A stretch of 64,000 nt of DNA from the NCBI GenBank assembly GCA_000727475.1, contig KL647302.1:2829877-2893876 (forward strand), in the 5' to 3' direction. Positions within the stretch are counted from its first letter, which is position 1. Each line of letters opens with the position of its first letter. The DNA is from Sarcocystis neurona (taxonomy: Eukaryota > Apicomplexa > Conoidasida > Eucoccidiorida > Sarcocystidae). Shown here one piece after another: positions 23,201 through 36,000 of the stretch. The notes below the pieces were generated by a model, which worked only from the letters and a program-made list of their open reading frames with translations, did no database searches and was not told the origin of the DNA. The position numbers and the translations under genes are program-made.

Positions 23201-26200
23201 CAAAGACTTTGAAAGGGAGAAAAAGGAGACGGCAGGGGAGGGGAGCCTTTTTTGGGGACTTCGTAGTTGCTGCCTGCATGCAGTTTTCTCTCGTGGCGTC
23301 CGTAGCGGTCGAATATTAGGCGGCTCACATATACGCAAACGAAGAACAGTGACGAGGGAAACATATTAACGTCCGTAGTAGCGAGACGTGAACGAACATT
23401 TACGACGGAAGCGAATGATTTGTACGGTTGCTGCTGTGGGGGTGCTCGAGAGCAGGTCGCCAATTTCGTGGAGGCGGAGCAGCGCGTGCGGCTTCTCGAA
23501 GAATTCGTCCGTGGAAGTTCTCCTCCTCTCCAGTCTCCCTCTTCTTCTTCTTCGTCTCTCTTTTCTGGTGGGAAGACGCGCGCAGCTGCTCCTGCTGCTG
23601 CACCGCCGCAGCCGCGAACCTGCCGCCAGGCTGCGCGAGAGCAGCAGCAACAGCAGCAGCCGCGGCCCGGCGCGTGGGCTCCTGCTGCTGCTGCTCCCGG
23701 CTCTGAGGCGCACTTCTCGCGCTGCTCCGAGGGACGGGAAGCAGCAGTGGCTGCGGCGGTGGCGAAGCAGCAGCAGCAACAGCACGTCGAGAACGGGGGT
23801 GAAAGCAGCAGCAGCGGCAGCCGGGAAGGCTTCAGCAGGCACAGGGAAGAGGGAAGACGAAGAAGAAGGAGAGACTGCAGCAGCAGCAGGACCAGCAGCA
23901 GCAAGAGCAGGAGCGGCAGATCGAACGCAGAGGCAGAAGGAAGCAGCAGCAGTGGCGTCGTCGGCAGTGACGCTGCTGCTGCTGTTGCTGGAGACGCCGC
24001 GGTGCAGCAGCAGCAGCAGCAGGCGACGCGACAGAGCGAGACCTGTGCAGCGAAGAGACGTGGGGCCCGGCCAGGAGACAGCAGACGACAAGAAAAACAG
24101 CAGAAGAAAGGAAGAGACTGCGAGGTGGTTTCGAAGAGAGAAGAAGGCGATGGCAGATGTTTTGCAGGAAATCGCTGGGCAAGTCTCGTCCAAGTGCGTG
24201 GCTCCGTCCCCGTCTTCTGGGAGCAGACCGGCTTCACAGCTCAGACAGCAATCACCAGGAGTACTCTTCTAACAACTGCTGCCTTCGAAAAGCATCAGGT
24301 ATACCGCTGCCTGCATGTTGCTGTCCTTCCCATCTTCTCATATGTCCACACTTACGCAGAACGGGGGGGGAGTATGCATGCACATGTACATATATATACA
24401 CATATGTGTAGTACATGTGTATCACTGTATAATGAGTGTGTCTGTATATCTCTCTATACGTGTACGTACATTTAATGCTGCTGGTTTTCTCTTCCCTTTT
24501 GGTCACCTTCTTCGTCCTCTCCCCATCTTCTTATGTGTATGCCTATAGACACGTGCACATGTATGTGGGGTGGGGGGGTGTATGTATATATGTATAGAGG
24601 TGTATATGAGCATACATATATATATACGTATATATATGTGTGTGTCTCAGTCTATATATCTACGCGTATTTATCTATATGTGGATGTGTATATTGATATC
24701 TATAGCCGGCTCTGTGTTTATATGTAGACATGGGCCCTTCTGTGTCTATTTGGCTCGGTCTGCGTGTCTTCTGCTTTCTGTCGCTTCCTACTTCTTCTTT
24801 CCACGTGTAGCAGCAACGTGTCTACTTTTTGGTGTCTACTTTTTCTCTCCGATATGCCGTCGCCTCTCTGTGAAGGTGCACGCACATATGCAGCTGTGTG
24901 GCATTTGCTGCACTTCCTTCGTGGGTCGCTTTCTGTATATAAACATGTATGTATCGAATATCCAAAGTCATATATATACGTATATTCATATACATATATA
25001 TACATTTGTGTACCCTACTCTCTTTATATATAAACAAACATATAGATATACATGTATTGATATATATACATATATATGCGTCTGTGTCTATATATATAAA
25101 TCGTACTCTCTCTGTATGCATACACATATATATATATATTGTACGTTCGGACTATATGTACGGACTGAACACGAGTGCTGCTGTGTATGTAAGAGATATA
25201 TATATACGTACATATACATCTCTATACGCACATTCACATATATATAGTACTTTATATATATAATATACATAAGCATATTAATATATATGTGCGTATTAGA
25301 TGTTGACTGCGTAGATCCTGGGTTGTGTGTACATGCATATATATGTATATGTGTATGTAGTGTATGTATGCCTCGTGTAACTTGTACGTACGTATATATA
25401 TATATATGTATGTCTGTATCTGTGTATGTAGTGAGTATGTGCTTCCTCCCTATATATATAAGTATGTGTATATAATCGTGTGTTTTCTCTCATATGTGTG
25501 TGTATCTATGGGACGTACTAATTGCATGCAAAAATGTGGAAGAGGTTCGGAGGGTCTCTCGCATGCAGGTGATCCTCTCCAAAGTCCTCAACGTTGTATT
25601 CATGAAAAAGTCTCTTCACACACACATATATATGCATGCATATATATGTACTTACTTATATATATATGTGCATATGCATGCATGCATGTGTGTATATCTG
25701 TGGATGTGTCTGTATGTACCTCCGTCTTTATATACATGTGGATATCTCTCTCTCTATATATACACATATAGATACATATATATATATACATATATATATG
25801 TAATATCTTCTCGCTCTATATATGGCTATATGCACGTATTCGTATATGCAGCCATCTTCCTCTCTTTTCTTCGTATATATGTGTGTAGGTACTTGACTGT
25901 CTCTATAAAGTGTGGACATATATATATATATATGTATATGTATATGTGTATATGTATATGTGTATATGTATATGTGTATATGCGTATATGTATATCCACA
26001 TATATACATTGCCGGGTATGTGTGTAGATGTATATCTTTGTTTAGTAGCTGTGTTGCACATGAATATCTCTCCGTCCATGGACCTCATTGGCTAGCCATA
26101 GCCAGAGAACAAATATATGCATGTGGACATATTTTTTGTGTGTGAAGAAAAGCAGCCACAACCCTCCGTCACACGGGGACCTCTCCGAAGAGACAGATAG

Positions 26201-26962
26201 AGCCTGTGGATATATATATATGTACTTTATATATATATGTGTGTACTTATATATATATGTACTTATATATATATATATGTATGTACTTGTATATAGGAGG
26301 GGAAGCCCATCCCTCTACGGATATAGACAGGTATAGAGTGGTTATATGTGTACATACGTAGATATATATATGTACATATATATAGGTTTGTGTATACCGA
26401 GGGGATGTCTGTGTGTAGTGGGTGGGTGGGTGCACCTGCTATATATATTATATAAGTACATATATATATATGTATGGGTGGAAGTCACGCCGCAGCTGCC
26501 TCGTCTTCGTCGTCGTCGTATGGAAGTCTCTGCTGCCCTGCTGCTGCTTCCTCTTCTCTTCACAAAGAAGTGAACTCTGCTGCTGCTGCTGCTGCTCCAT
26601 ATGTGTGTCCGTATTTGGATACGTGTATGTGGATGTATATCTATATGTATATATGTATGTATGTATATGTGTATATGTGTGTATGTATACGTCGTATATA
26701 CATGTGTATGTGTATGTGTATATATATGTGTGTGTGTGTGTATGTATGGGTATATATATGTATATGTGTGTATATATGTATATTGTACACGTGTATGTGT
26801 ATATACATGTATATATCTATGTATGTTTGTATATATATGTGTGTACGTATATGTGTATGTGTGTGTATATGTGTATATATGTCTGCATGTATATATATAT
26901 ATATATATGTGTACGCGTATCTGTGTAAATATGTAGGTGTACACATATATATATATATACAC

Positions 26963-27001
<39 letters not shown>

Positions 27002-30000
27002 CATGCTGCGCTGCTGTTTCTCTGCAGGGATTGCTTTACCAGCACTACGGCCCGATTACTGCGTACGTTAATTTGTTGAGTACCAGCAGAGGAGGAGAAG
27101 CGCGCCTGCTTGCGGCACTGCAGCAGCAGCTTTCTGAGTTCGCGAAGGAACAGCCGCATGCACCTCCTCTCTACCATATTCACTACGACTTTCACCAGCA
27201 AGTCAGTCACCGTCTCTGCAACCTGCTGCCCGTGTGCCCCCCTCCCTCTGCAGAGCTGCCTACAGCCTCATGCGCGTCGATAAAATGTTGCATGCGCCTT
27301 TATGAGGTGCTGCATGCGCCTCTGTGGGGTGTTGCATGCGTCAGTCGTTGTCAACAGACCGGTTGTGCGGTGCTGCTGCTGCCGCGGTGCTGCTGCTGCT
27401 GCGGTCCTGCATGTGCTGCTTCGTCTGTGCGGGGCTGCTGCTGCTGCTTGTTCAACTGCTGCGCCGAATTTGTCTGCCGAAACGTCTTGCATGTGTTTGG
27501 CTGCTGTGGCTGGCCTCAACTGCTGCAGCACCACCCACAGCTCATCTGCGGAGGCTTCCTCTTCTCCTGTCGCTCCTACTGCTGCTGCCGCTGCTGACTC
27601 GAAGTGTTGCTACGTCCGCTGCTGCTGATAAGGCGTGTTCACTTGCTACTGCGGCGGCGGCGGCTCCTGGATCTGCTGCTGTTGCTGCTTGTCTTGCTGC
27701 TGCTGCTGCTGCGGTGGCGGCGGCTTGTAGATCTGCTGCTGTTGCTGCTCGTTCTGCTGCTGCTGCGGCGGCGGTGGCTTCAGGACCCGTTGCTCTTGCT
27801 GCTCGTTTTGCTGCTGCTGCTGCTGCGTCGTTTGGACCTGCTGCTCTTGCTGCACGCTTTGCTGCTGCTGCTGGTGTTGTCGGTAACGGTGTGTGACGCG
27901 CAGGTGAAGTCGAAGGCGTACGAAGCAGCGCTGGGGGTTTTCGTGGAAGAGCAGCTGCTGGACACCGCCGCAGGAATCGGCTATTATCTGCAGCCGTCGC
28001 GCGCGTTCCGCCGTCAGCAGCTGCTGCAGGCGTTGCTGCTGCCGCAGCAGCTCCGTCGTCGTCGGCAGCAGCAGCAGTGGCGGCAGCAGCAGCAAGAGAA
28101 AAGAAAGCAGAAGCGACAGCAGGCACAGAAAGGAGAGCAGCTGCCGTCGGAGCAGCAGCAGCAGGACGCCGTTGGAGAGAGGCGGAAGGAAGAAGAGAAG
28201 GAAGCGCGAAGAAGGACCGGGACCCAGGGAGAGAGCAGCAGCAGCTGCAGCAGCAACGCGGGTCAGGCAGCAACAGACAGCAGCAGCGCGCGCACCACGA
28301 AGGAACAGGACCGAGGCAGCAGCAGCAACAGCAGCAAGGCAGAGCGAGGAGAACAAGAGGAAGAGGACTTCGAACGAGAAAGGATAGAAAAGATTGACGA
28401 AGGCATATTAGGCTGCGGAGCTGCAGGACGCATACAGAGGGGCGTGCTTAGGACGAACTGTCTGGACTGTCTGGACCGAACAAACGTCTTCCAGTGGTCC
28501 GCGCGTCACTTCCCGTCTCTGCGTCTGCTGCTGCTCGCCTCTCCCCTGCTGAGAGACGTCTCCTCACAAACATCGCCACAATATACATCTGTGGATGTGT
28601 CAGTACTCAAAGAAAGGGCCTCCGCGCAGCAACACATATATGTATATGTTCGGCAACACGTTGCTGTTGGACATGTAGAAGAAAAGGCCAAAAAGGAGGA
28701 CGCCCCGTACCTTCACATGTGTGTGTCGGCAGCCTTCGCGGGGAGGTCTTGCCAGTCCTGCAGCAGTTTGTCTCCGTCTCTCTGTCTCTGTATGTAATAC
28801 ATGAAGCAGCATCGACGAACAATATACATATATGCTGTGCATCGCTATACACCAGTACATGAAGCATGCATGCGTAACGTCATGTATTTCTCTGCGACAG
28901 CGTTAATATCTCTGTGTGGGCTGACATGCGTGCTGGCCCATCTCTCTACCTATATCAATCTGCATCTATCTATACATCTATCCATCTACAAATATGTATC
29001 TATTCTCTGTATATATGTGTGCAGTGGGTGTCTAGGCACACAGGGGAGATACAATATATATGTGTGTATATGTATATGTGTATAGCTTGTGAAAATGTCT
29101 GTCTCTATGTGTTGACTACATATATATATGATGAAGTTAATGGACCAGCAGCAAACATCTCTGTGTCCCTATCCAATCCAACACACAAACGTATACATAT
29201 GTGTAGTGCAATACATACATATATGTGTATGTATGAAGTTGTGAAGCGCCGTCTCTGTAGATGTTTGCTGTTTCCTGCTCTTTTTTTTGTAAGAAGAACA
29301 CGGGAGAAAGTCCACTCGTAAGTGTGTGTGTGTGTGTGTGTAGAAGTTGCATTTTACTGGGCCGAGTACGTGTGTGTCTACTTCCTGACTTGTCTACTAT
29401 ATATATATGTAGATAGATATATATAGGTATAGATACACAGAGAGAGAGACAAAGAGACACAGCAGACATATATATATATGCATGTTATATATGTATAGAG
29501 AGACACAGAGGGTGGAGGTCTGCATGCCGGGGAAATGAGCCCGGGTCCGACACGCGACAGGCAGACCCCCCCCCCATGCCGTATATGCTGCCCGATATAC
29601 ACGCATGCATGCATGCATGTACCTGCCCGCGCGGAGTGTTCGTGGCCGCGTCTCCGTGTCTCGCCCTCTCTCAGTTGGTGTCTCCGTCTCCGTCTCAGTG
29701 TGTGTCGCGTAGCTGCTGCTGTCCGGGGGGGACTCCACGAGCTGCCATGACACACATACACACACATACATGCAGCTATGTATGCATGTATCTATATATC
29801 AATACAGACGTCGTATGTTTGCCTGTGCATGTCGAGGGAGACGTGTGTGTGAGTTTGTGTTGATATATTATCGGCCAAAAAGTGATGGCGACGAAGCTCT
29901 GCTTCTTCTCCGGTGCGCATGCAGGTACTTCGCATGGTATTGGCTCGTTCAGTTTCTACGCTATAATCACTTCGACGTCTTCCTACTTCCGACAAAACGC

Positions 30001-33000
30001 GCAAGTGAGTCGCATGCTTTTCCGCTTCCCCTTCTTCGTCTTCTCTGCATATGTGTATATATATAGATGTGTGAACATATATGTATGTGTGTGTATATGT
30101 GTTGGAGCGTCTCCTCTTCGTCGTCTCCCGCTTCAGTTCGTCTCCGTGTACGTGTGCGTCTACACGTGCATGTATGTGTCTCCGTGTCTCGGTCTGTGTC
30201 TGTTCTTCTGGATGTCTCCGCTTCTTTTTGTCTCTCTTGTGGCCCTCCTCGCTTTCCCTCTCTGTCGTCTTCTCTTTTCCCTCTCTTTCTTACGGGGCGA
30301 GCAGCAGCAGCAACAGCAGCAAAATGGTCTTGACCGGTCTGTGTGGGGATATATATATATATGTGTGTCTACATACACAGAGAGAGAGAGAAGAAAGGGG
30401 CCGGAGTTGGTTCAGCGGCAGTTTTTAGGAGAAGGTACAACTTTTGGGGTCATTTGTGGAGAGCAGACTGGTCGGCCGTGGAGAGAGTGTGGGGTGTCTG
30501 CTGTGGCTGCAGCTCGTGGGGGCGTCGATACCGCCGCAGCTGCCGCGCTTTATTCGGCAGCGACGCGGAGCGGCGGCAGTTCGTTGCTGCCTGGCTCACT
30601 TGCTGCAGCAGGATTTTTCGCTCTCGCGACCGCCGCAGCAGGAGGTGGCAGCAGCAGCGGCAGCCACGCGCTGCAGCAGCAGCAGATGCTTGAGCTGCAG
30701 CCCCAGCAGCAGCACCAGCCACTTCATCGGAAGCGACTGCAGCCGCGGCTCGGAACGCGGGGCAGCGCGCGCAGCGTCTGTGGAAGAGGCAGCAGCAGCA
30801 CAGAAGCTGCTGCAGCTCCTGAGCCTGTGATTCGCAGTGGCACCGGCGGCAGCAGCAACAGCGGGGCAGGAGGTGCAGCAGGCGGAGGACGAAGAAAAAG
30901 AGGCGGACAAGCCGCGTCGGCAGTTCCTGCGGAGTTACACATCGAAGTCTGGGGAGGCAGGGAAGCGGCAGGAGCAGCAGCAGGCGGCGGCGGAGGCGGG
31001 GCAGCCGCAGGAGCTGCAGCAGCGACAAGAAAGGAGCACAACAGTGAACGAAGTACCGGCAGCAAAACAAGAGAAGTGCTACGTATGTACGCTTCTCCTG
31101 AGAGCAACAACGAGGAAGGACTTAGCCTTGTGCTGCGCGACGAAGTCAAGCAGCTCTGGGCTGATCTCGTAAGTCGTCTCGGCCACGTGGAGTACGTACG
31201 CTTCCGATCTTCAGGTGTACGTACACTTCAAGTGGACATGCACACCGCCTCGCATCAGGTGCACGCACACTTCAAACGGGGACTCACACACTGTCTCGAA
31301 TCAGATCTCCACATACGTGTTCTTCGCAGGTGTGTAGGCACGTCCCGCTCAGGTGTACGTACACTTCGTCGTCGCTCCGGTGTACGTACACTGCGGGTGG
31401 TCACAAACTGCCTCTTTTCACGCGTCCATGCGCTTCCTGTCCAGGGGTACGTACACTTCAAGTGGACACACACACGGCCTTGAATCAGGTGTCCATATAC
31501 ATCTTCTTTGCAGCTGCGGACACACTTCCGTGCGTACACTTCCCCTCAGTTCAGGTGTATGTACACCCCATCTGCAGGTGTACGTACACCTCGAACGGAG
31601 AAACACTCCCTTCTTTTTTGAGACGTGTGCGCACTACCTCTTCGCAGCGGTGTATATCTACACTTCCCCTCAGGTGTACGTACACCTCCCGTCTGAGGTG
31701 TACGTCTACTTGGGATGTGTATTCGCTTGTTCGCCTCTTTTTCCAGGTGTACGCACAGCAGCTCATGTGGGGTGCATACGCCTCGTCTTGACGTAGACAT
31801 GTAACACTTTTTGGGTCGCAACGGTGGCTCTGCCGCTGTTGTTGCTGCCGTTGCTGCTGCCGAGTGCCTCCGGCCACAACTTCCTGCTGCAGGTGCTGTG
31901 GCGGAGGCCCGTCTCGGATCTATCACTGCTGCTGTGGAGCTTCATTACTGCTGCTGCTCTTGCTGCTGCGCGTCTCCTATGTGCTGCTGCTGGCGCTGCA
32001 TGCCCCGGAGCCGAGGCCTCTGTGTGTGTACGTGTGCGTCTTGTCTGCGCCTTCTGCTGCGGCTGCTGCTCCGCGCGGTCCCTGCTGCTGCTGCCGGTGT
32101 TGCGCGGTGTCGTCTGCAGGGGGACAGCGTCAGCGTGTTGTACACAGGCACGGGGTCGGTTTTTTCTTCGCACATGAAGCAAGGCGGAGGAAAGGCGTCG
32201 TTTACTTCAAACCTCGATCATGCCTGGAAGGCGTTAGGAAGGTCCGTTTTCGTTGCATGCGCCTTTCCACAGAGTTCCGTAGCGCTCTGCATGCGCCGGA
32301 GCGAGCGCCGCGTGACCACTGCTGCTGCAGCTCTACAGAGAAGACGCGCCTCCCTCAGCCACTTGCCTGTCTACGTATACGTCTCTCTGCAGCAGTCTGC
32401 AGCAGCTGCTTTGCATCATCACTCCGCAGCTGCATGTATATCTGGCTCTTGACGACGTGCACATGTCTCCAAGTGAATACAGGAGTCCACACTACTCCAG
32501 AACACATATCTGCATGCGCGCGCAGTGTGTCTCTCTAAATGGGGTTTTTCGCAGGGGTGTCTCCACGCATGTGACACAACAAACAGACTGAGACACAGAG
32601 GGGCCGACCGACAGACAGGGGGAGGGAGACAGGGAGACACGGAGACAGGGAGAGGCATGGAGACGGGGGGGGCATGGAGACAGGGAGACACGCAGAGACG
32701 GGGAGGGGCATGGAGACGGGGGACATACGGAGACGGGGAGATATACGGAGACAGGGAGATATACGGAGACGGGGAGATATACGGAGACGGGGGACATACG
32801 GGGAGAGGGAGACACAGAGAGGCAGAGAAACATACGGAGACGGGGAGACGCACAGAGACAGGGAGAGGCATGGAGGCAGGGAGATATACGGAGAGAGGGA
32901 GACACAGAGGCAGCAAGATAGAAGTGAAAATGTTTGCAGGCCGAGACACAGAGACAGGTGGTGTTCGAACGTAGAGAGGGAGAGACACATTTCCGGGGGA

Positions 33001-36000
33001 CCTGAACTCCGGACACCGACGCTTCGCTACATGGCGGTTGCCGCTCTCCCCAAATTCCTGCCGCCAGACAGATACACAGACACGTCCATATATATATTTA
33101 CGTGTGTATATATTCTTGTGTGTGGGAGTTCCATATCAGAGGGAGTGTAAATGCATGCGTATATCCGTGTGTGTTTGTGCTCAGCGTGTCTGCATTTGTG
33201 GAGAGCAGCAGAGAGAGAGACAGAGAGACAGACACCGAGAGACAAAAACATACATATAAATGCACATATGTATACATTTATGTGTGTGGAATGTGGGGGC
33301 GGGGTGAATATGAGAGAATAGGTCTGCACATATATATATATGTGTATTTGTATATATTTGTGTGTGTGGAGTGTGGGGGGAGTACATATGAGAGAATGTG
33401 TTTGTATATATATATATGTGTGTGTATGTTTCCGTGTGTTTAAGATGTCCCGGGTATGACTGTTTCGGAGCAGCAGCTGCTGTGAAGAATATGTCCCTGC
33501 TGCAGGGACTGATTCTGAGAGCGACAGGGGGGGAGATGCTGCAGCTGCTGCCGCTGCGTCGCGGCCGTTACGGTGCGGCTGCGAGGACGCGGCCTCAAGT
33601 CTCTTGTACTGCGGACCAGCTGCTGTGAGTGTGTTTGTGGGGTGGTGGCTGCGCGGTGTACGTACACCCGAACGCAGGTTTTACCAGAACACGTTCGAAG
33701 ATACTTTCAGGCAGGAAGTGATCGATCTTTTCTTGGGGCTGCACCGCTTCAATGCGGCTGCACCTGCTCCATCGTCGCTGCAGCAGCTGCGCGCTGCTGG
33801 TGGTGCTGTAGCCGTACCACGCGCTGCTGCTGCTGTTGAAGAAAAAGGAAGAGGAGAAGGAGGGGGAAGCGTCGACAAGAGAAGACAGCTACCGGGAAGG
33901 AGAAACTCGTATCGAGAAGCAGTCGTTTCTGCTGCTGCTGCAAGCGGTTTTGCTGGGGACAGTGCAGCGGTGGTCTTCCACCCCACAGCAGCTGCTGATC
34001 CTGCTGCAGAGAAACTTGCAGTGGGAGCGGAAGAAGGAGAGAGAGCAGCAACGGCAGCAGCAGCAGCAGCCCCGGGAGACGCGAGACAGCGCCACCAGGA
34101 GCAGAAACGCGGCGACCCGAGCAGCAGGGACGACAGTTTCGTCCAGCTGCAGGAGCTGCAGTCTGCAGCAGCGGCAGCGACGCAAAGACGGAACCAGCAG
34201 GAAGAAGACGAGGAGGAGGGGAAGGCAGCTGCCGCGGCGGGGGTGGGAGAGTTTGAGACTGGGCGATGGACGACAGACAGCAGCAGTTGCTGCAGCGATG
34301 GCAGATACGTGGGGAGTGGGGCGGGCAGCAGCAGCGGGCTGCCGACCGTCAGGAGTCGTGTGTCAGCAGCAACAGCAGGGCAGCAGCAGCAGCGCAGCAG
34401 CAGCCGCACCTCCGGAGGGAACGCCCGCGCGGCGGCGACTGCAGAGGAAAAGGAAGAGGAGGAAAGGCAGCAGGAACAGCAGCAGTCAGGCATGGCAGCC
34501 GAAGAAGAAATGCTGCTGCGTGTGTGGGTCGGGAGCTGGAACATCGCGGGACGGGCCCTGCAGCATGAGTGGGAAGAACTCGAGGCCTGGCTAACTCCCG
34601 TTCGTGAGCAGGCCGATATCTACGTCTTCTGCATGCAGGAGCTGGTCAGTGCCTGCTGTGAAGACACAAATAAATGTTGCCGCACCCCCACCAGACGACA
34701 TGCGCAGACTTCGAGTGCCTCGCGGTATATGTCTCTTCTTCACAGGTTTCGTATATCTTCTGCTGCCACTTATCACAGGCATCCGCACAACATACATATA
34801 TGTACAACCAACTGCACCGACGTCTAGCTGCTATCATACATAGGGAAAGGGGGGGGGGGGAAATGTATATATATATACATACGTAGGGGTGAGTGCGCGG
34901 AGGTCTGTACCTGCCCATATGCGTATAGAGACAGAGACGCAGGAAAAAAAGAGATACACATATCTGCACCAGCGTCTCTATCTGCCCATATATATATATA
35001 CACAAAGAGGTATACATATATATATATATATATGTATGTAAGGGTGACTGGACGGACGTCTATATGTGCCAGTGTATATATATATAGAGAGATATGTGTA
35101 TATATGTATATGTGTGTAGGGGTGGGTGTACGGACGTCCAATATATCTGTCCACGTATAGACAGAGAGAGAGAAACTAAAGAAGATATATACAGGATATA
35201 TATATACAGGGATGAATGCCTTGGCGTCTGTATCTGCCCATATATGAGAGAGGGAGAGACCGCAGGAGGGGCACGAAAAAGGATATATATGTGTGTGTGC
35301 ATGTAGGGGGGTGACTGCGTGGGCATTTCAAAACGTCGGTGAATGCATGCGTTTGCGGGGGGAGACACCCACGGAAAGGGAGACGGGGGGAAGGCAGGTG
35401 TGGCGAGAAATAATACGTGGATGGGCAGAAAGGAGGGGAAGGCGGAGCAGCAAGGCCGATTGGAGGTGTGGAGGTGGGTGTGGGTGGGGGTCTGGTTGGA
35501 AATCATCTGCATGCGTAGAATGATTCCCCCGTCGTCTCGACATACAAATAGAAGGCCACCACCTACTATACAATCTCTCCGTATTCGTGCCTGTGTGTAT
35601 ATCATACAGAGGTAGCTACATATACAAACGCCTATAAACAGAGATACAGAGACACAGAGACACAGAGACATATACACACAAATATATAGAGAGAAAGAGG
35701 CATTTACATACATATAAAAACATATATATAATATAGAGAGAGAGACACAGACAGAGACATACATATACAAACATATATATAGAGAGAGAGACATGCATAT
35801 ACATACATATACAAACATACATATGTATATATATAATATATAGAGAGAGAGACATACATATACATACATATATAGAGAGAGACATACATACGCAAGCATA
35901 CACAAACATATATATATAGAGAGAGAGAGACATATACATGCATATACAAACATATTAATATATGTATATATACAGAGAGACATATACATACATATATATG

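Noticed and set aside
22391..24237. Minus-strand frames of 315-555 codons across introns 2 and 3
   Set aside because: They follow the 62-bp repeat and the complement of exon 3 and have no domain.
26340..27000. Alternating TATATG tract considered as Z-DNA or a telomere-like repeat
   Set aside because: No TTTAGGG/CCCTAAA array anywhere in the window; this is ordinary microsatellite.
33480..33677. GC-rich open stretch before exon 9
   Set aside because: Joining exon 8 directly to 33678 gives the expected RFYQNTFEDTFRQ; no room or need for an extra exon.
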